DNA of 64,000 bases from Geosporobacter ferrireducens (GCF_001750685.1 NZ_CP017269.1:2335416-2399415), one strand, 5' to 3'; positions 8,403 to 18,102 are shown, counted from the stretch's first letter. Made by a program: numbers and translations. The notes: a model not told the origin generated them from the letters alone.

Positions 8403-9143
8403 CTAAAACTTCACGGAAACAATGATGCCGATCACAAATCCCAGAACCAGTCCATAGCTTGAGATTCTGCCAAAACTTAGATTATTGGATTTTGGAATTA
8501 ACTCTCCACAAGTAATATAGAGCATGGTTCCTCCTGCAAAAGCAAGACAAAAGGCAATGAGTTGGGGTGAAATATTTCCCAGCAAGACACCTAAAAAGGC
8601 CCCCAGCCCCATAGGCATCCCGGCCAGTATCGTGTATACAAATGCTTTCCACCGTTTCATGCCCCCGATACTCATAGGCGTAGCCATGGATATTCCTTCC
8701 GGTATGTTGTGCAGTCCGATCACAATAGCAATGCCGATTCCCAATTCTTTTTTAGCAATAAATCCCGAACCGATAGCCAAGCCCTCCGGAAAGTTATGTA
8801 AAGCTACGCCTAATCCCAATAAAATACCAGTCTTAATAAAGCCTCTATCTGCAAAGTTTCGATAGTTTTTCATCTTTGCAGACAGCCTTTCATCTAAAAA
8901 TATGATCATAAAAACCCCTAGTACAATTCCGGTGATTCCCGTACTGAGATATCCCAGTTCAAAAGCTTCCGGTAACAGGTTAAAGCATATAATGGATAAC
9001 ATAAGGCCGCTGGACAGGCCCAATATAAAACTCAAGAATCGCTTCCCAGGATTTCGAATGAAAAATGTGATCAACCCGCCTGCTCCAGTTCCGATCATTC
9101 CAACAAATAATCCAATCAGTGTAGTCATAAGAATACTGTTCAT
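8403..9143 (-). CDS. ZIP-family divalent metal transporter (ZupT-like)
   Basis: A 246-residue membrane protein with about eight hydrophobic segments that takes up zinc or other divalent cations. The metal-binding helices carry the family motifs HNFPEGLAIG and HNIPEGISMA, each with the His and Glu ligands. The usual histidine-rich loop between segments III and IV is short and lysine-rich here. Start ATG 9143 follows GGGGGAATAGAT. It precedes ywlC; as I recall, Bacillus carries a manganese exporter (mntP/ywlD) at the equivalent place, so metal handling is a recurring neighbour. Metal preference cannot be read. Confidence 0.9.
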   Translation of the reverse strand: MNSILMTTLIGLFVGMIGTGAGGLITFFIRNPGKRFLSFILGLSSGLMLSIICFNLLPEAFELGYLSTGITGIVLGVFMIIFLDERLSAKMKNYRNFADRGFIKTGILLGLGVALHNFPEGLAIGSGFIAKKELGIGIAIVIGLHNIPEGISMATPMSIGGMKRWKAFVYTILAGMPMGLGAFLGVLLGNISPQLIAFCLAFAGGTMLYITCGELIPKSNNLSFGRISSYGLVLGFVIGIIVSVKF

Positions 9144-9161
9144 ATCTATTCCCCCTTAAGC

Positions 9162-9230
9162 TGCGACATGGGGACGGTTCCTCAGTCGCACAAAAATCGT
9201 GTGCGACAGGCGAACCGTCCCCATGTCGCA
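9162..9230. repeat. Family B dyad repeat, best-preserved copy
   Basis: A 19-bp outer stem at 9162-9180 pairs perfectly with 9212-9230 (core GGGGACGGTTC / GAACCGTCCCC, ends TGCGAC / GTCGCA). It encloses an inner hairpin GTCGCAC/GTGCGAC. Both strands could form a cruciform-like double hairpin. It fills the gap between prfA's terminator and the ZIP gene. Confidence 0.8.
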
Positions 9231-9286
9231 TTTACTGCTAAACAACCTTCATCTTATATATATTCCTACAACCTGTCCATCATACA

Positions 9287-9321
9287 AAAAACCTGTGGAA
9301 TTTCCTTCCACAGGTTTTATT
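9287..9321 (-). terminator. Rho-independent terminator of prfA
   Basis: On the minus strand AAAACCTGTGGAA and TTCCACAGGTTTT pair across a 5-base loop, ending in a run of T. It begins 4 bases after the prfA stop codon. Confidence 0.9.
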
Positions 9322-9324
9322 TGT

Positions 9325-10392
9325 CTACACGACACTTTTCATCTTTTCTGCTTGATCTGTTGTGATTAACGCGTCTAGAATCTCATCAATATCTCCGTCT
9401 AAGAAATAGTCCAGCTTATATAGTGTCAAATTGATCCGGTGATCCGACACTCTCCCTTGCGGGAAGTTGTAGGTTCTGATCCGCTCACTGCGGTCGCCCG
9501 TTCCAACCTGGCTCTTTCTAGCTTCTGCAATCTCTGCATTTTGCTCTGCCAGCATTTTATCATATAGTCTTGCCTTTAATATTTTAAAGGCTTTTTCCTT
9601 ATTCTTCAGCTGGGATTTTTCATCCTGACAAGACACGACAAGGCCTGTAGGCACATGGGTTAATCGTACCGCAGAGTCTGTAGTATTAACACTTTGTCCA
9701 CCATTTCCGGAAGAACGGAATACATCTACTCTTACATCGTTCGGATTGATTTCGATTTCTACGTCATCAGCTTCCGGCAGTACGGCAACTGTAGCTGTAG
9801 AGGTATGAATTCTACCTCCGGATTCAGTAGTTGGAATACGTTGTACCCGGTGAACGCCGCTTTCGTATTTCAATCGGGAGTAGGCTCCTTTTCCTCTTAA
9901 TAGGAAAATCACTTCTTTTAGACCGCCTACGCCGGTTTCATTTAAACTCATCATCTCAACTTTCCAACGGTTACGTTCTGCATAACGGGTATACATCCGC
10001 AATAGATCTCCTGCAAACAGTCCGGCTTCATCGCCGCCTGCACCTGCACGGATTTCTACGATTACGTTTTTATCATCATTAGGGTCCTTTGGCAGCATTA
10101 AAATCTTCAGTTCACTTTCGATCTGCTCAATCTGATCTTCCAAATCGCCTAGTTCCATCTTAGCCATCTCTCTTAATTCTTCATCATTGCTCTCTGACAA
10201 GATACCCTTAGCTTCCTGGATACCATTTTTTACGGATTTATATTCTTTATATTTATTAACGATAGGCTCTAGATCAGAAAGTTCCTTCACATATTTCTGC
10301 CATTCAGACTGGTTGCTGATGACTTCAGGATCTGATGCTTTCTTACTAAGATCTTCATATTTATCCTGAATAAATTCCAATTTATCGAACAT
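9325..10392 (-). CDS. prfA: Peptide chain release factor 1
   Basis: Recognises UAA and UAG and triggers peptidyl-tRNA hydrolysis. The 355-residue length is standard. The GGQ loop is in [20 protein letters not shown]. The codon-recognition tripeptide, PxT in RF1, reads PTT within [18 protein letters not shown]. Start ATG 10392 is preceded by GAGGTGAGAAGG. prfA is normally followed or preceded directly by prmC, which methylates the GGQ glutamine; here a cation antiporter gene (10459-11691) separates the two on the same strand. Confidence 0.98.
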   Translation of the reverse strand: MFDKLEFIQDKYEDLSKKASDPEVISNQSEWQKYVKELSDLEPIVNKYKEYKSVKNGIQEAKGILSESNDEELREMAKMELGDLEDQIEQIESELKILMLPKDPNDDKNVIVEIRAGAGGDEAGLFAGDLLRMYTRYAERNRWKVEMMSLNETGVGGLKEVIFLLRGKGAYSRLKYESGVHRVQRIPTTESGGRIHTSTATVAVLPEADDVEIEINPNDVRVDVFRSSGNGGQSVNTTDSAVRLTHVPTGLVVSCQDEKSQLKNKEKAFKILKARLYDKMLAEQNAEIAEARKSQVGTGDRSERIRTYNFPQGRVSDHRINLTLYKLDYFLDGDIDEILDALITTDQAEKMKSVV

Positions 10393-10458
10393 TACCTTCT
10401 CACCTCATAAAATATATTCTAACAGGTAATTATACCACTATTTCTCAAGTTTTGCAAG

Positions 10459-11691
10459 CTAGCGCTCTTCCAACAAACCCAGTCTCCGTGCAGCATATTT
10501 GGTAGAAGTTGCCTGAATCCCAAGGGTAATCAATATGGTCATAAATACTACAGAAGCAATGACATCGCTGTGTGGAATCCGCATAGCTGTAATCATCCCC
10601 GATAGGGCTGCGGGAATCACACCGGTTTCCCGAACCCACATGAGAAATTCCAGCTCGTTCCTGCTCCATTTTGCAGTGCGGTCCGGGACCGCACAAACCA
10701 GTATAGAAAGCGGTCTGGCTATAAACATCAAGCTCAATACCACTACCAAAGCCCCTACCCAATATCGACCCAGTATCTCAAAACTTACATGAGTTCCCAG
10801 CAAAATAAATATAGCCATCCGCATCACAAAGGCCAAGGTCTCCCGCACATGAAGCTGTGTAACAAAGTCAGCTTCCGGTACCCATAAATTAATCTTTTTC
10901 TTGTTCCCGCAGACTAAGCCTATGGTAAAGGTAGCCATATAACCACTGCCTCCAATCTTTTCCGCGAAGCTGTAGCCAATGATCACCGCCACAATAGACA
11001 TAATCGGTGCATATTCATGAAAAATTCCGTACTTTGTATCTGAGATCGTAACAGAAAGAATAATGCCCCAAATCAATCCAACCAAAATCCCTCCCAGGGA
11101 CATTACCGCCAACTGCCGTAGATTTCCTGCCAAGGAGAAGACTCCGGAATGTATAATAGCTAAAATAGAAAATACCAAAATCGCCCCCGCTGCATCGTTA
11201 AAAGCGGATTCACTAATCACGGTCTGTTTCACCCGGTCTTTGATCGTAATCTCCTTAAAAACCGGCACCAGCGTAGCCGGATCTGTGGATGCAACCACAG
11301 CACCTAAGAGCAGTGCATAAATAAAGGGGATTTTAAAAATGATCATTGCAGCAGAAGACGCCACCATGGCCGAAATCGCCACGCCTACTGTAGCCAGGAG
11401 TCCTACCGTGATTTTTACATTATTCAAGATGCGCAGCTTAATTTCCCTACCACCGTCATAAAGTATAAATGCAGAACCAAAGGTTAAAATCAATTGGTTT
11501 CCCAAGGGATAATGCTCAATGCTCGCCCAGTTTAGCACTGCAGGTCCAATGAGGATTCCTGCAATTAAAAACATGACCACATCCGGAATTTTTAAGATTT
11601 TGCTTAGTTTAGAAAAGAGAACACCTGTCAGAAGAATCATAACAATCAATGTAAAGATCTCTTCTACTGCCATCACTGATGCATTTTCCAT
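10459..11691 (-). CDS. Monovalent cation:proton antiporter, CPA1/NhaP type
   Basis: About 410 residues with some twelve hydrophobic segments, exchanging Na+ or K+ for protons at the membrane. The translation shows the CPA-type substrate motif region SESAFNDAAGAILVF with the Asn-Asp pair, and DPATLVPVFKEI. No cytosolic TrkA-like tail follows. ATG 11691 is supported by GGAGGG seven bases upstream; the longer frame would need TTG at 11718. It sits between prmC (downstream of prmC's terminator hairpin) and prfA, where these two are usually adjacent. The ion is not determined. Confidence 0.9.
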   Translation of the reverse strand: MENASVMAVEEIFTLIVMILLTGVLFSKLSKILKIPDVVMFLIAGILIGPAVLNWASIEHYPLGNQLILTFGSAFILYDGGREIKLRILNNVKITVGLLATVGVAISAMVASSAAMIIFKIPFIYALLLGAVVASTDPATLVPVFKEITIKDRVKQTVISESAFNDAAGAILVFSILAIIHSGVFSLAGNLRQLAVMSLGGILVGLIWGIILSVTISDTKYGIFHEYAPIMSIVAVIIGYSFAEKIGGSGYMATFTIGLVCGNKKKINLWVPEADFVTQLHVRETLAFVMRMAIFILLGTHVSFEILGRYWVGALVVVLSLMFIARPLSILVCAVPDRTAKWSRNELEFLMWVRETGVIPAALSGMITAMRIPHSDVIASVVFMTILITLGIQATSTKYAARRLGLLEER

Positions 11692-11867
11692 TTTTAACCC
11701 TCCATTGTCCACTCTCAATAGTTTGCTCCATTTACAATAGATTCATTATATAAATTACAAAAGAAAATGGAAATGCAGTTTTCCAGGAAAATTATCGTTT
11801 TCCTTTTTGATAGCTATTTGTTTTTCCCCATCTACCTCTCTCAGCCGCAGAAAGCCTCAAAAATGCG

Positions 11868-11909
11868 AAACCAAGCTGCCTTTATTGCAATTTGGCAGCC
11901 TGGTTTATA
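11868..11909 (-). terminator. Terminator hairpin after prmC
   Basis: AAACCAAGCTGCC and GGCAGCCTGGTTT pair with one mismatch across a 13-base loop. On the minus strand the stem is followed by CGCATTTTTGA. It lies about 50 bases after the prmC stop. Confidence 0.65.
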
Positions 11910-11956
11910 TTTAGATTCTTCGTCACATTTCGATAGGCTTTTATGGTAAAGCATTT

Positions 11957-12844
11957 CTAAATTACAGTAGCCGCAACCACTCTTTCGATTCCTGCCAAAT
12001 CCTGATATTTTTTGATATTTGCATAATTCTTTTTATTCGCCATCATATTTTTTACCGAATCTGCCTGATCATGTCCCACTTCTAAGGCAATTCGGCCTCC
12101 ATGCCGCAAAAGCTGATCCCCTTGGGCAACAATTCTCCTGTAAAAATCCAGACCATCCGCTCCCCCGTCTAAAGCCATACGGGGTTCAAATTTGGCTACT
12201 TCTACCTGAAGTCCATCGATATCCTTTGCCGGTATATAGGGAGGATTGGAGACCAAAATGTCTATCTGACCAAACAGGCCTTTTTCCATTAGCGGCTGCA
12301 TCAAATCCCCCTGCAGAAAAGTGATCTTATCTAAAACACCATTCTGCTCTGCATTTTTTCTCCCAATGGATAAGGCTTTTTCTGATAGATCTACAGAGTA
12401 TACATGAACCTTTTCTATATACTTAGCCAAACTCACAGTGATGGTTCCGCTGCCTGTACCTAGATCTACGATGTTCAAAGTAGCGTTATATGCCTTGAAA
12501 GCGGGTTCTTCCGCCACCCATTGCAGCACAGCTTCTACTAAAATCTCCGTATCTGCCCTTGGAATCAATACGCCCTCTTCCACATAGAAATCCAGTCCCA
12601 TAAACTCCTGCCGGTGTGTGATATACTGCAAGGGTACTCCCTGTATACGTTTTTCCAGCAATGCCTCAAAGGAATCACGCTCTTCCCCGCTCAAGCTTCT
12701 GCCTCTCTGTATATATAAATAAAGCCGGTCTATCCCAAGTACTTCACATAAAAGAACCTCTGCATCCAGCAGAGGCGTCCAAGCTCCAGTTTTCTCCAGT
12801 CTGTCAACCGCATCCTTTAAAACCTCCTGCACTGTCCTTACCAC
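11957..12844 (-). CDS. prmC: Release-factor glutamine methyltransferase
   Basis: N5-methylates the GGQ glutamine of release factors using SAM. The 295-residue protein has an N-terminal helical domain and a Rossmann-type methyltransferase domain. Motif I is VDLGTGSGTITVSLAKY and the glutamine-binding NPPY motif lies in ILVSNPPYIPAKDI. The start is GTG at 12844, chosen because AAGGAGG lies seven bases upstream inside the DUF1385 gene. The two genes overlap by seven bases (12838-12844), so translational coupling is likely. Confidence 0.95.
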   Translation of the reverse strand: MVRTVQEVLKDAVDRLEKTGAWTPLLDAEVLLCEVLGIDRLYLYIQRGRSLSGEERDSFEALLEKRIQGVPLQYITHRQEFMGLDFYVEEGVLIPRADTEILVEAVLQWVAEEPAFKAYNATLNIVDLGTGSGTITVSLAKYIEKVHVYSVDLSEKALSIGRKNAEQNGVLDKITFLQGDLMQPLMEKGLFGQIDILVSNPPYIPAKDIDGLQVEVAKFEPRMALDGGADGLDFYRRIVAQGDQLLRHGGRIALEVGHDQADSVKNMMANKKNYANIKKYQDLAGIERVVAATVI

Positions 12845-13791
12845 AGGTCTGCCTCCTTGTCTTCAACCAAAACATTTTTCAATGCCGCAATAGCCACTTC
12901 CAGCTGGCTGTCATCAGGTTCCCGTGTGGTGAGCTTTTGCAGCATCAGCCCAGGATAGCTGATCATACATACAAGCTGCGATTGACTTCTGCCTGCCCAT
13001 CGAATAATCTCATAGGAAATACCTGCCACAATTGGCAGTAAAACAAATCGGGACAGGATTCTCACCCATGGATTCGGCCATCCGATCATAGTGAATAAAA
13101 TCATACTTATGACCATAACGATCAACAGAAAGCTGGTTCCGCAGCGGGGATGGAGAGTTGTAAAAGTTCTAACATTATCCACCGTCAGTTCTTGACCGCT
13201 TTCATAGCAGTGAATCGTCTTATGCTCTGCACCATGGTATTGAAATACCCGCTGAATATCTTTCATCTGAGAGATCAAAAGCACATAACCGATGAATAAG
13301 GTAATCCGAAAAACTCCTTCTGCGATGTTTAATCCTAATGGATTCGTGATATAACGTTTTAAAAAGGTTGTGATAACCGTAGGTGAAATGATAAAGATTA
13401 AAACAGCCAATGCCATGGCAATAAATACAGAAAAGTAAATCATGACATCATTGGCTTTGTCTCCAAAACGATTTTCGATCCACTGCTCAATCCTACCCTT
13501 TTCCCCAGTATCCTCATACTCCTCAAAAAACTCTGCTGAATAAGTCAGCGCTTTCACACCTATAATCATAGAATCTATCAGGGCAATCACACCACGAAAA
13601 ATGGGCAGCTTGCTGATGGAACTTGCTGCTATTCCCTGGATCGCTTCCTTTTTGACTATAATCTCTTGATCCGGTTTGCGGACTGCAATGGCAATATCCT
13701 TAGGGCCTTTCATCATAACCCCTTCGATGACTGCCTGCCCCCCTACATTTCTGGGCGTTGCGTTCTTTATGAATATTTTATCCTGATCCAA
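12838..13791 (-). CDS. DUF1385 membrane protein (YqhQ-like)
   Basis: A membrane protein of about 317 residues, widespread in Firmicutes next to prmC/prfA and of uncertain function. It opens with the family block [16 protein letters not shown]. Several hydrophobic segments follow, then the conserved stretch [15 protein letters not shown] and the block [11 protein letters not shown] place the start at TTG 13791: GAAAGGAAG lies seven bases upstream. A longer frame to 13863 would run through a strong sigma-A promoter (13835-13863), which makes the extension untranslatable from that transcript. It is coupled to prmC by overlap. Confidence 0.88.
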   Translation of the reverse strand: MDQDKIFIKNATPRNVGGQAVIEGVMMKGPKDIAIAVRKPDQEIIVKKEAIQGIAASSISKLPIFRGVIALIDSMIIGVKALTYSAEFFEEYEDTGEKGRIEQWIENRFGDKANDVMIYFSVFIAMALAVLIFIISPTVITTFLKRYITNPLGLNIAEGVFRITLFIGYVLLISQMKDIQRVFQYHGAEHKTIHCYESGQELTVDNVRTFTTLHPRCGTSFLLIVMVISMILFTMIGWPNPWVRILSRFVLLPIVAGISYEIIRWAGRSQSQLVCMISYPGLMLQKLTTREPDDSQLEVAIAALKNVLVEDKEADLW

Positions 13792-13834
13792 TATGATCTT
13801 CCTTTCATAATAGCTGCAATCAATTCTTCCTTTG

Positions 13835-13863
13835 ATTTTAGCATACCCTAAACGCTTTTGCAA
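13835..13863 (-). promoter_or_regulatory. Sigma-A promoter of the DUF1385-prmC operon
   Basis: On the minus strand TTGCAA at 13863-13858, a 17-base spacer and TAAAAT at 13840-13835, with an extended -10 TG one base upstream. Start of transcription is expected near 13828, about 37 bases before the proposed TTG start codon. Confidence 0.75.
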
Positions 13864-13904
13864 ATTACAAGAAGGCAGGAACCCATCCTGCCTTCTTGTA
13901 ATTT
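13862..13904 (-). terminator. Strong hairpin after atoE
   Basis: A perfect 19-bp stem (13862-13880 with 13886-13904, core GAAGGCAGGA/TCCTGCCTTC) closes a 5-base loop. It lies 70 bases after atoE and ends where the -35 of the next promoter begins. The T-run is poor (AATTT), so it is either a weak terminator or an RNA 3'-end stabiliser. Confidence 0.65.
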
Positions 13905-13973
13905 ATATGGCTTAGCTCAAGCATAGCGGGCGAACAATGTGCCAGCCCGGGAAAAACATCCAAATATGTAAAA

Positions 13974-15323
13974 CTATAAAAACATAAGTCCTAAAGCAAT
14001 AATCACACCAGTATAAATCAAGTCGATAATACAGAAACCCATAATGTCTCTTGCACCCAATCCTGCAATACCCAGTGCAGGCAGCGCCCAGAAAGGTTGG
14101 ATCATATTGGTCCAAGCATCTCCCCAAGCAATCGCCATGGCAGTCTTAGCTGCAGGCACACCCAGTTCTGCACCAGCCGGCATCATAATAGGCGCTTGTA
14201 CAGCCCATTGTCCACCACCGGAAGGAACAAAGAAGTTCACCAGTCCTGCACTTAAGAAAGTCCATAAAGGAAAGGTACGAGGCGTGGAAATGCTTACAAA
14301 AGCATTGGACATTACACCGGCAAGGGAAAGACCTTCAACGCTGTTTCCAACCATCATTCCCATGATTCCTGCGTAGAAAGGAAACTGGAGTATGATTCCT
14401 GCAGTTCCTTTTGCCGCTTCAGTAATAGCTCTGAGGAACCTTCTTGGTGTACCATGTAGGATAATAGCAGAAATTAAGAAAATAAAGTTTACAATATTAA
14501 GGTTTAAGCTAAAGCCGCTGGTTTTAAAATAATAAACAATGTAAACGACACCAATCAAGCCGATCAACATAGATAATACCGGACTGTTTTCCATTTTGTC
14601 AGCCGGAGTATAAAGTTCCTTTGAAGCCGCTTCTTCTTCGTGTTCTATCAAAGCTTTTGGATCTACCGTAATTACTTTGTCAGGATCAGGATGCATCGCC
14701 TTGTTGACAAAGGGAAGAGATAAAATAACCGCTGCAGAAATAATCAAATTGAATTTGGCAAATATGGTCTGGCTTGTAGGTATCATTTCCGTTACTGCGC
14801 CCCGTGTCATTTCTGCCAGATTGGCAGTAGGTGTGGCAAGGGTTAACGGAATTGATGCAGCTAAACCGCCGTGCCATACTAAAAATCCTGAATAAGCAGC
14901 TGCAATCAGTAGGCGGTAATCCACACCTTTTACCTGTTTTGCAAGCTGTCTGGCATATAAAGCTCCGATCACCAATCCAAAGCCCCAGTTTATCCAGCAG
15001 GCAATGGCAGAAACAAAGGATACTGCTAAAATCGCCTGGGTAGGGGTTTTTGTGTAGCTGGCCAAACCTGCCAACCCCTTTTTAATACTGGGAGAACTGG
15101 CTAAAGTATGACCCGTTACCAAAACCAACGCCATCTGCATAGAAAATGCCAACAGGCTCCAAAATCCATTTCCCCAGTGAGCTACCATCGCCATAGGACC
15201 CTGACCTGTAAATATAATACCTAAAATAAAAACGATTAACGTCAGGATAACTGCAAACAAAAATGGATCGGGCAAATATTTTTGCACCAAGGCAACGCAC
15301 CCATTTGTAAATTTTTTAAACAA
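13974..15323 (-). CDS. atoE: Short-chain fatty acid transporter (AtoE family)
   Basis: A 449-residue membrane protein with about eleven hydrophobic segments. It belongs to the AtoE family, which moves short-chain fatty acids such as acetoacetate or butyrate. Recognisable blocks are YLPDPFLFAVILTLIVF at the N-terminus, CWINWGFGLVIGALYARQL, and the late motif FFVPSGGGQWAVQAPIMMPA. The start codon is TTG at 15323, six bases after GAGAGGTG. It is the last gene of the thlA-atoD-atoA-atoE unit. A 16-bp hairpin separates it from atoA and may set its expression lower. Confidence 0.92.
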   Translation of the reverse strand: MFKKFTNGCVALVQKYLPDPFLFAVILTLIVFILGIIFTGQGPMAMVAHWGNGFWSLLAFSMQMALVLVTGHTLASSPSIKKGLAGLASYTKTPTQAILAVSFVSAIACWINWGFGLVIGALYARQLAKQVKGVDYRLLIAAAYSGFLVWHGGLAASIPLTLATPTANLAEMTRGAVTEMIPTSQTIFAKFNLIISAAVILSLPFVNKAMHPDPDKVITVDPKALIEHEEEAASKELYTPADKMENSPVLSMLIGLIGVVYIVYYFKTSGFSLNLNIVNFIFLISAIILHGTPRRFLRAITEAAKGTAGIILQFPFYAGIMGMMVGNSVEGLSLAGVMSNAFVSISTPRTFPLWTFLSAGLVNFFVPSGGGQWAVQAPIMMPAGAELGVPAAKTAMAIAWGDAWTNMIQPFWALPALGIAGLGARDIMGFCIIDLIYTGVIIALGLMFL

Positions 15324-15348
15324 CTAAAACACCTCTCTCTTTATTTTT

Positions 15349-15389
15349 ATCCGGTATTTGGCGGTATACGTCTCCGCCAAATACCGGAT
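15349..15389 (-). promoter_or_regulatory. Intercistronic hairpin between atoA and atoE
   Basis: A perfect 16-bp inverted repeat, ATCCGGTATTTGGCGG against its complement, has a 9-base loop. No T-run follows on either strand, so it is unlikely to terminate. An mRNA-processing or stabilising stem is more plausible. Confidence 0.6.
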
Positions 15390-15395
15390 GATTGA

Positions 15396-16055
15396 CTAAA
15401 CTTCCATCTGTTTTAGATCTTCTGAAATGATTAAGGCTGCTTCCGTAGCTTTTTGCACTTCTTCTATGCTAAATTCAGGGTTGATTTCTTTTAGCAGCAA
15501 TCCTTGACCGGTGACCTCTATAACACCCATTTCTGTTATAATCAGGTTTACTTCTCCGGCTGCAGTTAAAGGCAGGTTGCACTGCTTTAAAATTTTTGGA
15601 CTCCCCTTTGCAGTATGTTCCATGGCAACGATTACCTTCTTGGCGCCAACCACCAAATCCATAGCACCGCCCATACCGGGTACCATCTTGCCCGGAATCT
15701 TCCAGTTGGCTAGATTGCCCTTTTCATCCACTTGCAGTGCACCCAGGATGGTAGCATTCACATGTCCGCCCCGGATAATTCCAAAAGAAACAGAACTGTC
15801 AAAGAAAGCGCCCCCTGCATGGATACTCACCGGCTGTCCTCCCGCGTTGACCACATCCTTTTGCTCTTTTCCGGGCTCCGGTGCAGGGCCTAAGCCTACA
15901 AAACCGTTTTCTGACTGCAGGGTAATGTCCAAACCTTTAGGTATATAATTGGCTACAAGAGTAGGCAAACCAATTCCCAGGTTGACCACGTCCCCATCCT
16001 TTAGTTCCTTGGCTACCCGCTTAGCAATAAAGTCTTTGATGCTTTCCTTATCCAT
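15396..16055 (-). CDS. atoA: Acetate/butyrate:acetoacetate CoA-transferase, beta subunit
   Basis: A 219-residue beta subunit carrying the catalytic glutamate in the SENG motif ([18 protein letters not shown], about residue 49). With AtoD it transfers CoA between acetyl- or butyryl-CoA and acetoacetate. In lysine fermentation this activates the acetoacetate released by Kce. Start ATG 16055 overlaps the atoD stop (TAATG), with GGAGGTG inside the atoD end, so translation is coupled. Other CoA-transferases of this class accept different 3-oxo acids, so the substrate is inferred from thlA and the kce/kal locus. Confidence 0.93.
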   Translation of the reverse strand: MDKESIKDFIAKRVAKELKDGDVVNLGIGLPTLVANYIPKGLDITLQSENGFVGLGPAPEPGKEQKDVVNAGGQPVSIHAGGAFFDSSVSFGIIRGGHVNATILGALQVDEKGNLANWKIPGKMVPGMGGAMDLVVGAKKVIVAMEHTAKGSPKILKQCNLPLTAAGEVNLIITEMGVIEVTGQGLLLKEINPEFSIEEVQKATEAALIISEDLKQMEV

Positions 16056-16708
16056 TATTTTTCACCTCCTACAATGCAGTCTACAAAAATACCCGGTGTC
16101 ATTACATCATTGGGGTGAATTTCCCCTACTTCTACCAGTTCCTCTGCTTCGACGATCACCAAATCAGCTGCCGGTGCCATTAAGGCATTGAAATTTCTGG
16201 TAGCACCATTGTAGTAAATATTTCCTTTTTTATCCACTTTAGACCCTGCAATCAAAGCTACATCTGCCCGTAATGGCAGCTCCAGCAGATAGGTTTTTCC
16301 GTCAATTTCGATTTTTTGTTTTCCGGCTTCCACTTCTGTCCCTACACCGGTAGGCGTCAAAAATCCTCCCAACCCGGATCCTCCGGCTCTTACCTGCTCA
16401 GCCAGAGTTCCTTGTGGGACCAGTACTACCTCTGTTTCACCTGTATTCATTTGTCTTCCTGTCTCCGGATTAGTTCCAATATGGGAGACAATGATCTTTT
16501 TAAATTGTTTCGCTACAACCATTTTTCCGATCCCGTTGTCAGGGAAGGAGGTATCGTTGCAGATAAGGGTTAAATCCTTTACACCCTTTTCTATTAGAGC
16601 ATCAATAATTTTATGGGGATTCCCGCAACCTAAAAATCCTCCTACCATGACGGTCATGCCATCATGAACCTTGGCAATAGCTTCCTCTATCGATACAACC
16701 TTTGCCAT
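16055..16708 (-). CDS. atoD: Acetate/butyrate:acetoacetate CoA-transferase, alpha subunit
   Basis: A 217-residue alpha subunit, with the family block [20 protein letters not shown] near the N-terminus and [19 protein letters not shown] in the middle. ATG 16708 follows GGAGGTG at six bases; the GTG at 16723 overlaps that site. It sits 24 bases after thlA and overlaps atoA by one base. The pair AtoDA plus thiolase is a classical route from acetoacetate to acetyl-CoA. Confidence 0.93.
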   Translation of the reverse strand: MAKVVSIEEAIAKVHDGMTVMVGGFLGCGNPHKIIDALIEKGVKDLTLICNDTSFPDNGIGKMVVAKQFKKIIVSHIGTNPETGRQMNTGETEVVLVPQGTLAEQVRAGGSGLGGFLTPTGVGTEVEAGKQKIEIDGKTYLLELPLRADVALIAGSKVDKKGNIYYNGATRNFNALMAPAADLVIVEAEELVEVGEIHPNDVMTPGIFVDCIVGGEK

Positions 16709-16732
16709 TGAATACACCTCCACTTTTTTAAT

Positions 16733-17911
16733 CTATCTTCGTACAACCATCGCAATACCCTGGCCTCCGCCAATGCAAAGGGTCGCTAAGCCGGTTTTGG
16801 CATCTTTTCGCTTCATCTCGTAAAGAAGAGAAACTAAAATTCTGGCACCGGATGCCCCAATCGGATGTCCCAATGCGATCGCTCCGCCGTTCACATTAGT
16901 TTTTTCCGGGTCAAGGCCCAAATCTTTTACAACCGATAAAGATTGGACAGCAAAGGCTTCATTGGCTTCTACCAAATCTAAATCTTTTACGCTAACGTCT
17001 GCCTTCTCCATCGCTTTTCTTGAAGCCGGCACCGGTCCATAACCCATGATCTGCGGATCCAATCCTGCAGCTGCAAAAGAAACAATCGTTGCCAATGGCT
17101 CAATCCCCAGCTTATCCGACATTTCCTTAGACATCAATACAAGAGCCGCTGCACCGTCGTTGATTCCGGAAGCATTTCCTGCAGTTACTGTACCATTCTT
17201 TTTGAAGGCTGGTTTCAATTTGGCTAGAGATTCTATCGTCATACCAAATTTGGGATGCTCATCCGTGTCTACAACAACCGGCTCTCCCTTGCGCTGGGGA
17301 ACAGCGATAGGTACGATTTCATCCTTAAATTTGCCTTCTTTTATTGCCTTTTCTGCACGATGCTGGCTCTGCAATGCAAAATGATCTTGTTCTTCTCTTG
17401 AAATATTCCATTTTTCTGCAATATTTTCGGCTGTGATTCCCATATGATAATCATTGAAGATATCCCAGAGGCCATCATGAACCATATAGTCTACTACCTT
17501 GCTGTCACCCATACGAAAGCCCCATCTGCCATCCTTCAATAGGTAAGGCGCGTTACTCATGCTCTCTGTACCACCGGCCAGTACGATTTCTGCTTCCCCG
17601 GTCATGATGGATTGGGCTGCCAGTGAAACAGTTTTCAGACCTGAGCCACATACTTTATTTACTGTAAAGGAAGATGCAGCTTCGGAGATACCTGCACCTA
17701 CGGAAACCTGCCTTGCCACGTTTTGTCCTTGTCCTGCCTGCAATACATTACCGAAAATCACTTCTTCGACCATCTCCGGCTTGATACCGGCCCTTGCGAT
17801 GGCTTCCTTCGCTGCAGCAATTCCTAACGCTACCGCAGATATACTTTTCAGGCTCCCGCCAAAAGTACCAATTGGGGTCCTGGCTGCACTGACAATTACA
17901 ACTTCTCTCAT
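16733..17911 (-). CDS. thlA: Acetyl-CoA C-acetyltransferase (thiolase)
   Basis: A 392-residue thiolase that cleaves acetoacetyl-CoA with CoA to two acetyl-CoA, or condenses them. The three active-site blocks are present: nucleophilic cysteine in [13 protein letters not shown], the [11 protein letters not shown] histidine, and the C-terminal cysteine in [15 protein letters not shown]. The start ATG 17911 follows GGAGGG at seven bases; the ATG at 17926 overlaps the ribosome site. It is the first gene of the unit, 53 bases downstream of a sigma-54 promoter. Confidence 0.96.
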   Translation of the reverse strand: MREVVIVSAARTPIGTFGGSLKSISAVALGIAAAKEAIARAGIKPEMVEEVIFGNVLQAGQGQNVARQVSVGAGISEAASSFTVNKVCGSGLKTVSLAAQSIMTGEAEIVLAGGTESMSNAPYLLKDGRWGFRMGDSKVVDYMVHDGLWDIFNDYHMGITAENIAEKWNISREEQDHFALQSQHRAEKAIKEGKFKDEIVPIAVPQRKGEPVVVDTDEHPKFGMTIESLAKLKPAFKKNGTVTAGNASGINDGAAALVLMSKEMSDKLGIEPLATIVSFAAAGLDPQIMGYGPVPASRKAMEKADVSVKDLDLVEANEAFAVQSLSVVKDLGLDPEKTNVNGGAIALGHPIGASGARILVSLLYEMKRKDAKTGLATLCIGGGQGIAMVVRR

Positions 17912-17963
17912 TGTAGATCCCTCCATTTAATAAAAAACCTTTTCTTTACCCTATAGTGTTTAC

Positions 17964-17978
17964 GCAACATCCGTGCCA
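17964..17978 (-). promoter_or_regulatory. Sigma-54 (-24/-12) promoter of thlA-atoDAE
   Basis: On the minus strand TGGCAC at 17978-17973, five bases, then TTGC at 17967-17964. This fits the RpoN consensus (TTGGCACG-N4-TTGC). It lies directly upstream of thlA and downstream of a gene encoding a sigma-54 activator, so the two support each other. Start expected near 17952. Confidence 0.9.
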
Positions 17979-18086
17979 AACCACCGCTTCTCTTGGAAAA
18001 ATGTCTCTAATGAGTTGAAATTACTTGTTTTGAATATCTTCATTTCTCATGTAGTGCTTTCTCAAGAGATCAACTTTCTCTATTTT

Positions 18087-18102
18087 GTAGATAATTTTCT
18101 AC
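18087..18102. promoter_or_regulatory. Candidate enhancer site for the sigma-54 activator
   Basis: GTAGATAATTTTCTAC is an interrupted palindrome about 110 bases upstream of the -24 element, the typical distance for an activator site. Its left ten bases recur in both arms of the inverted repeat at 18422-18476. The assignment is inferred from position and recurrence only. Confidence 0.5.

Noticed and set aside
15511-15948. 145-codon plus-strand frame opposite atoA
   Set aside because: It is antisense to a well-conserved CoA-transferase, and its composition mirrors the codon bias of the sense gene.
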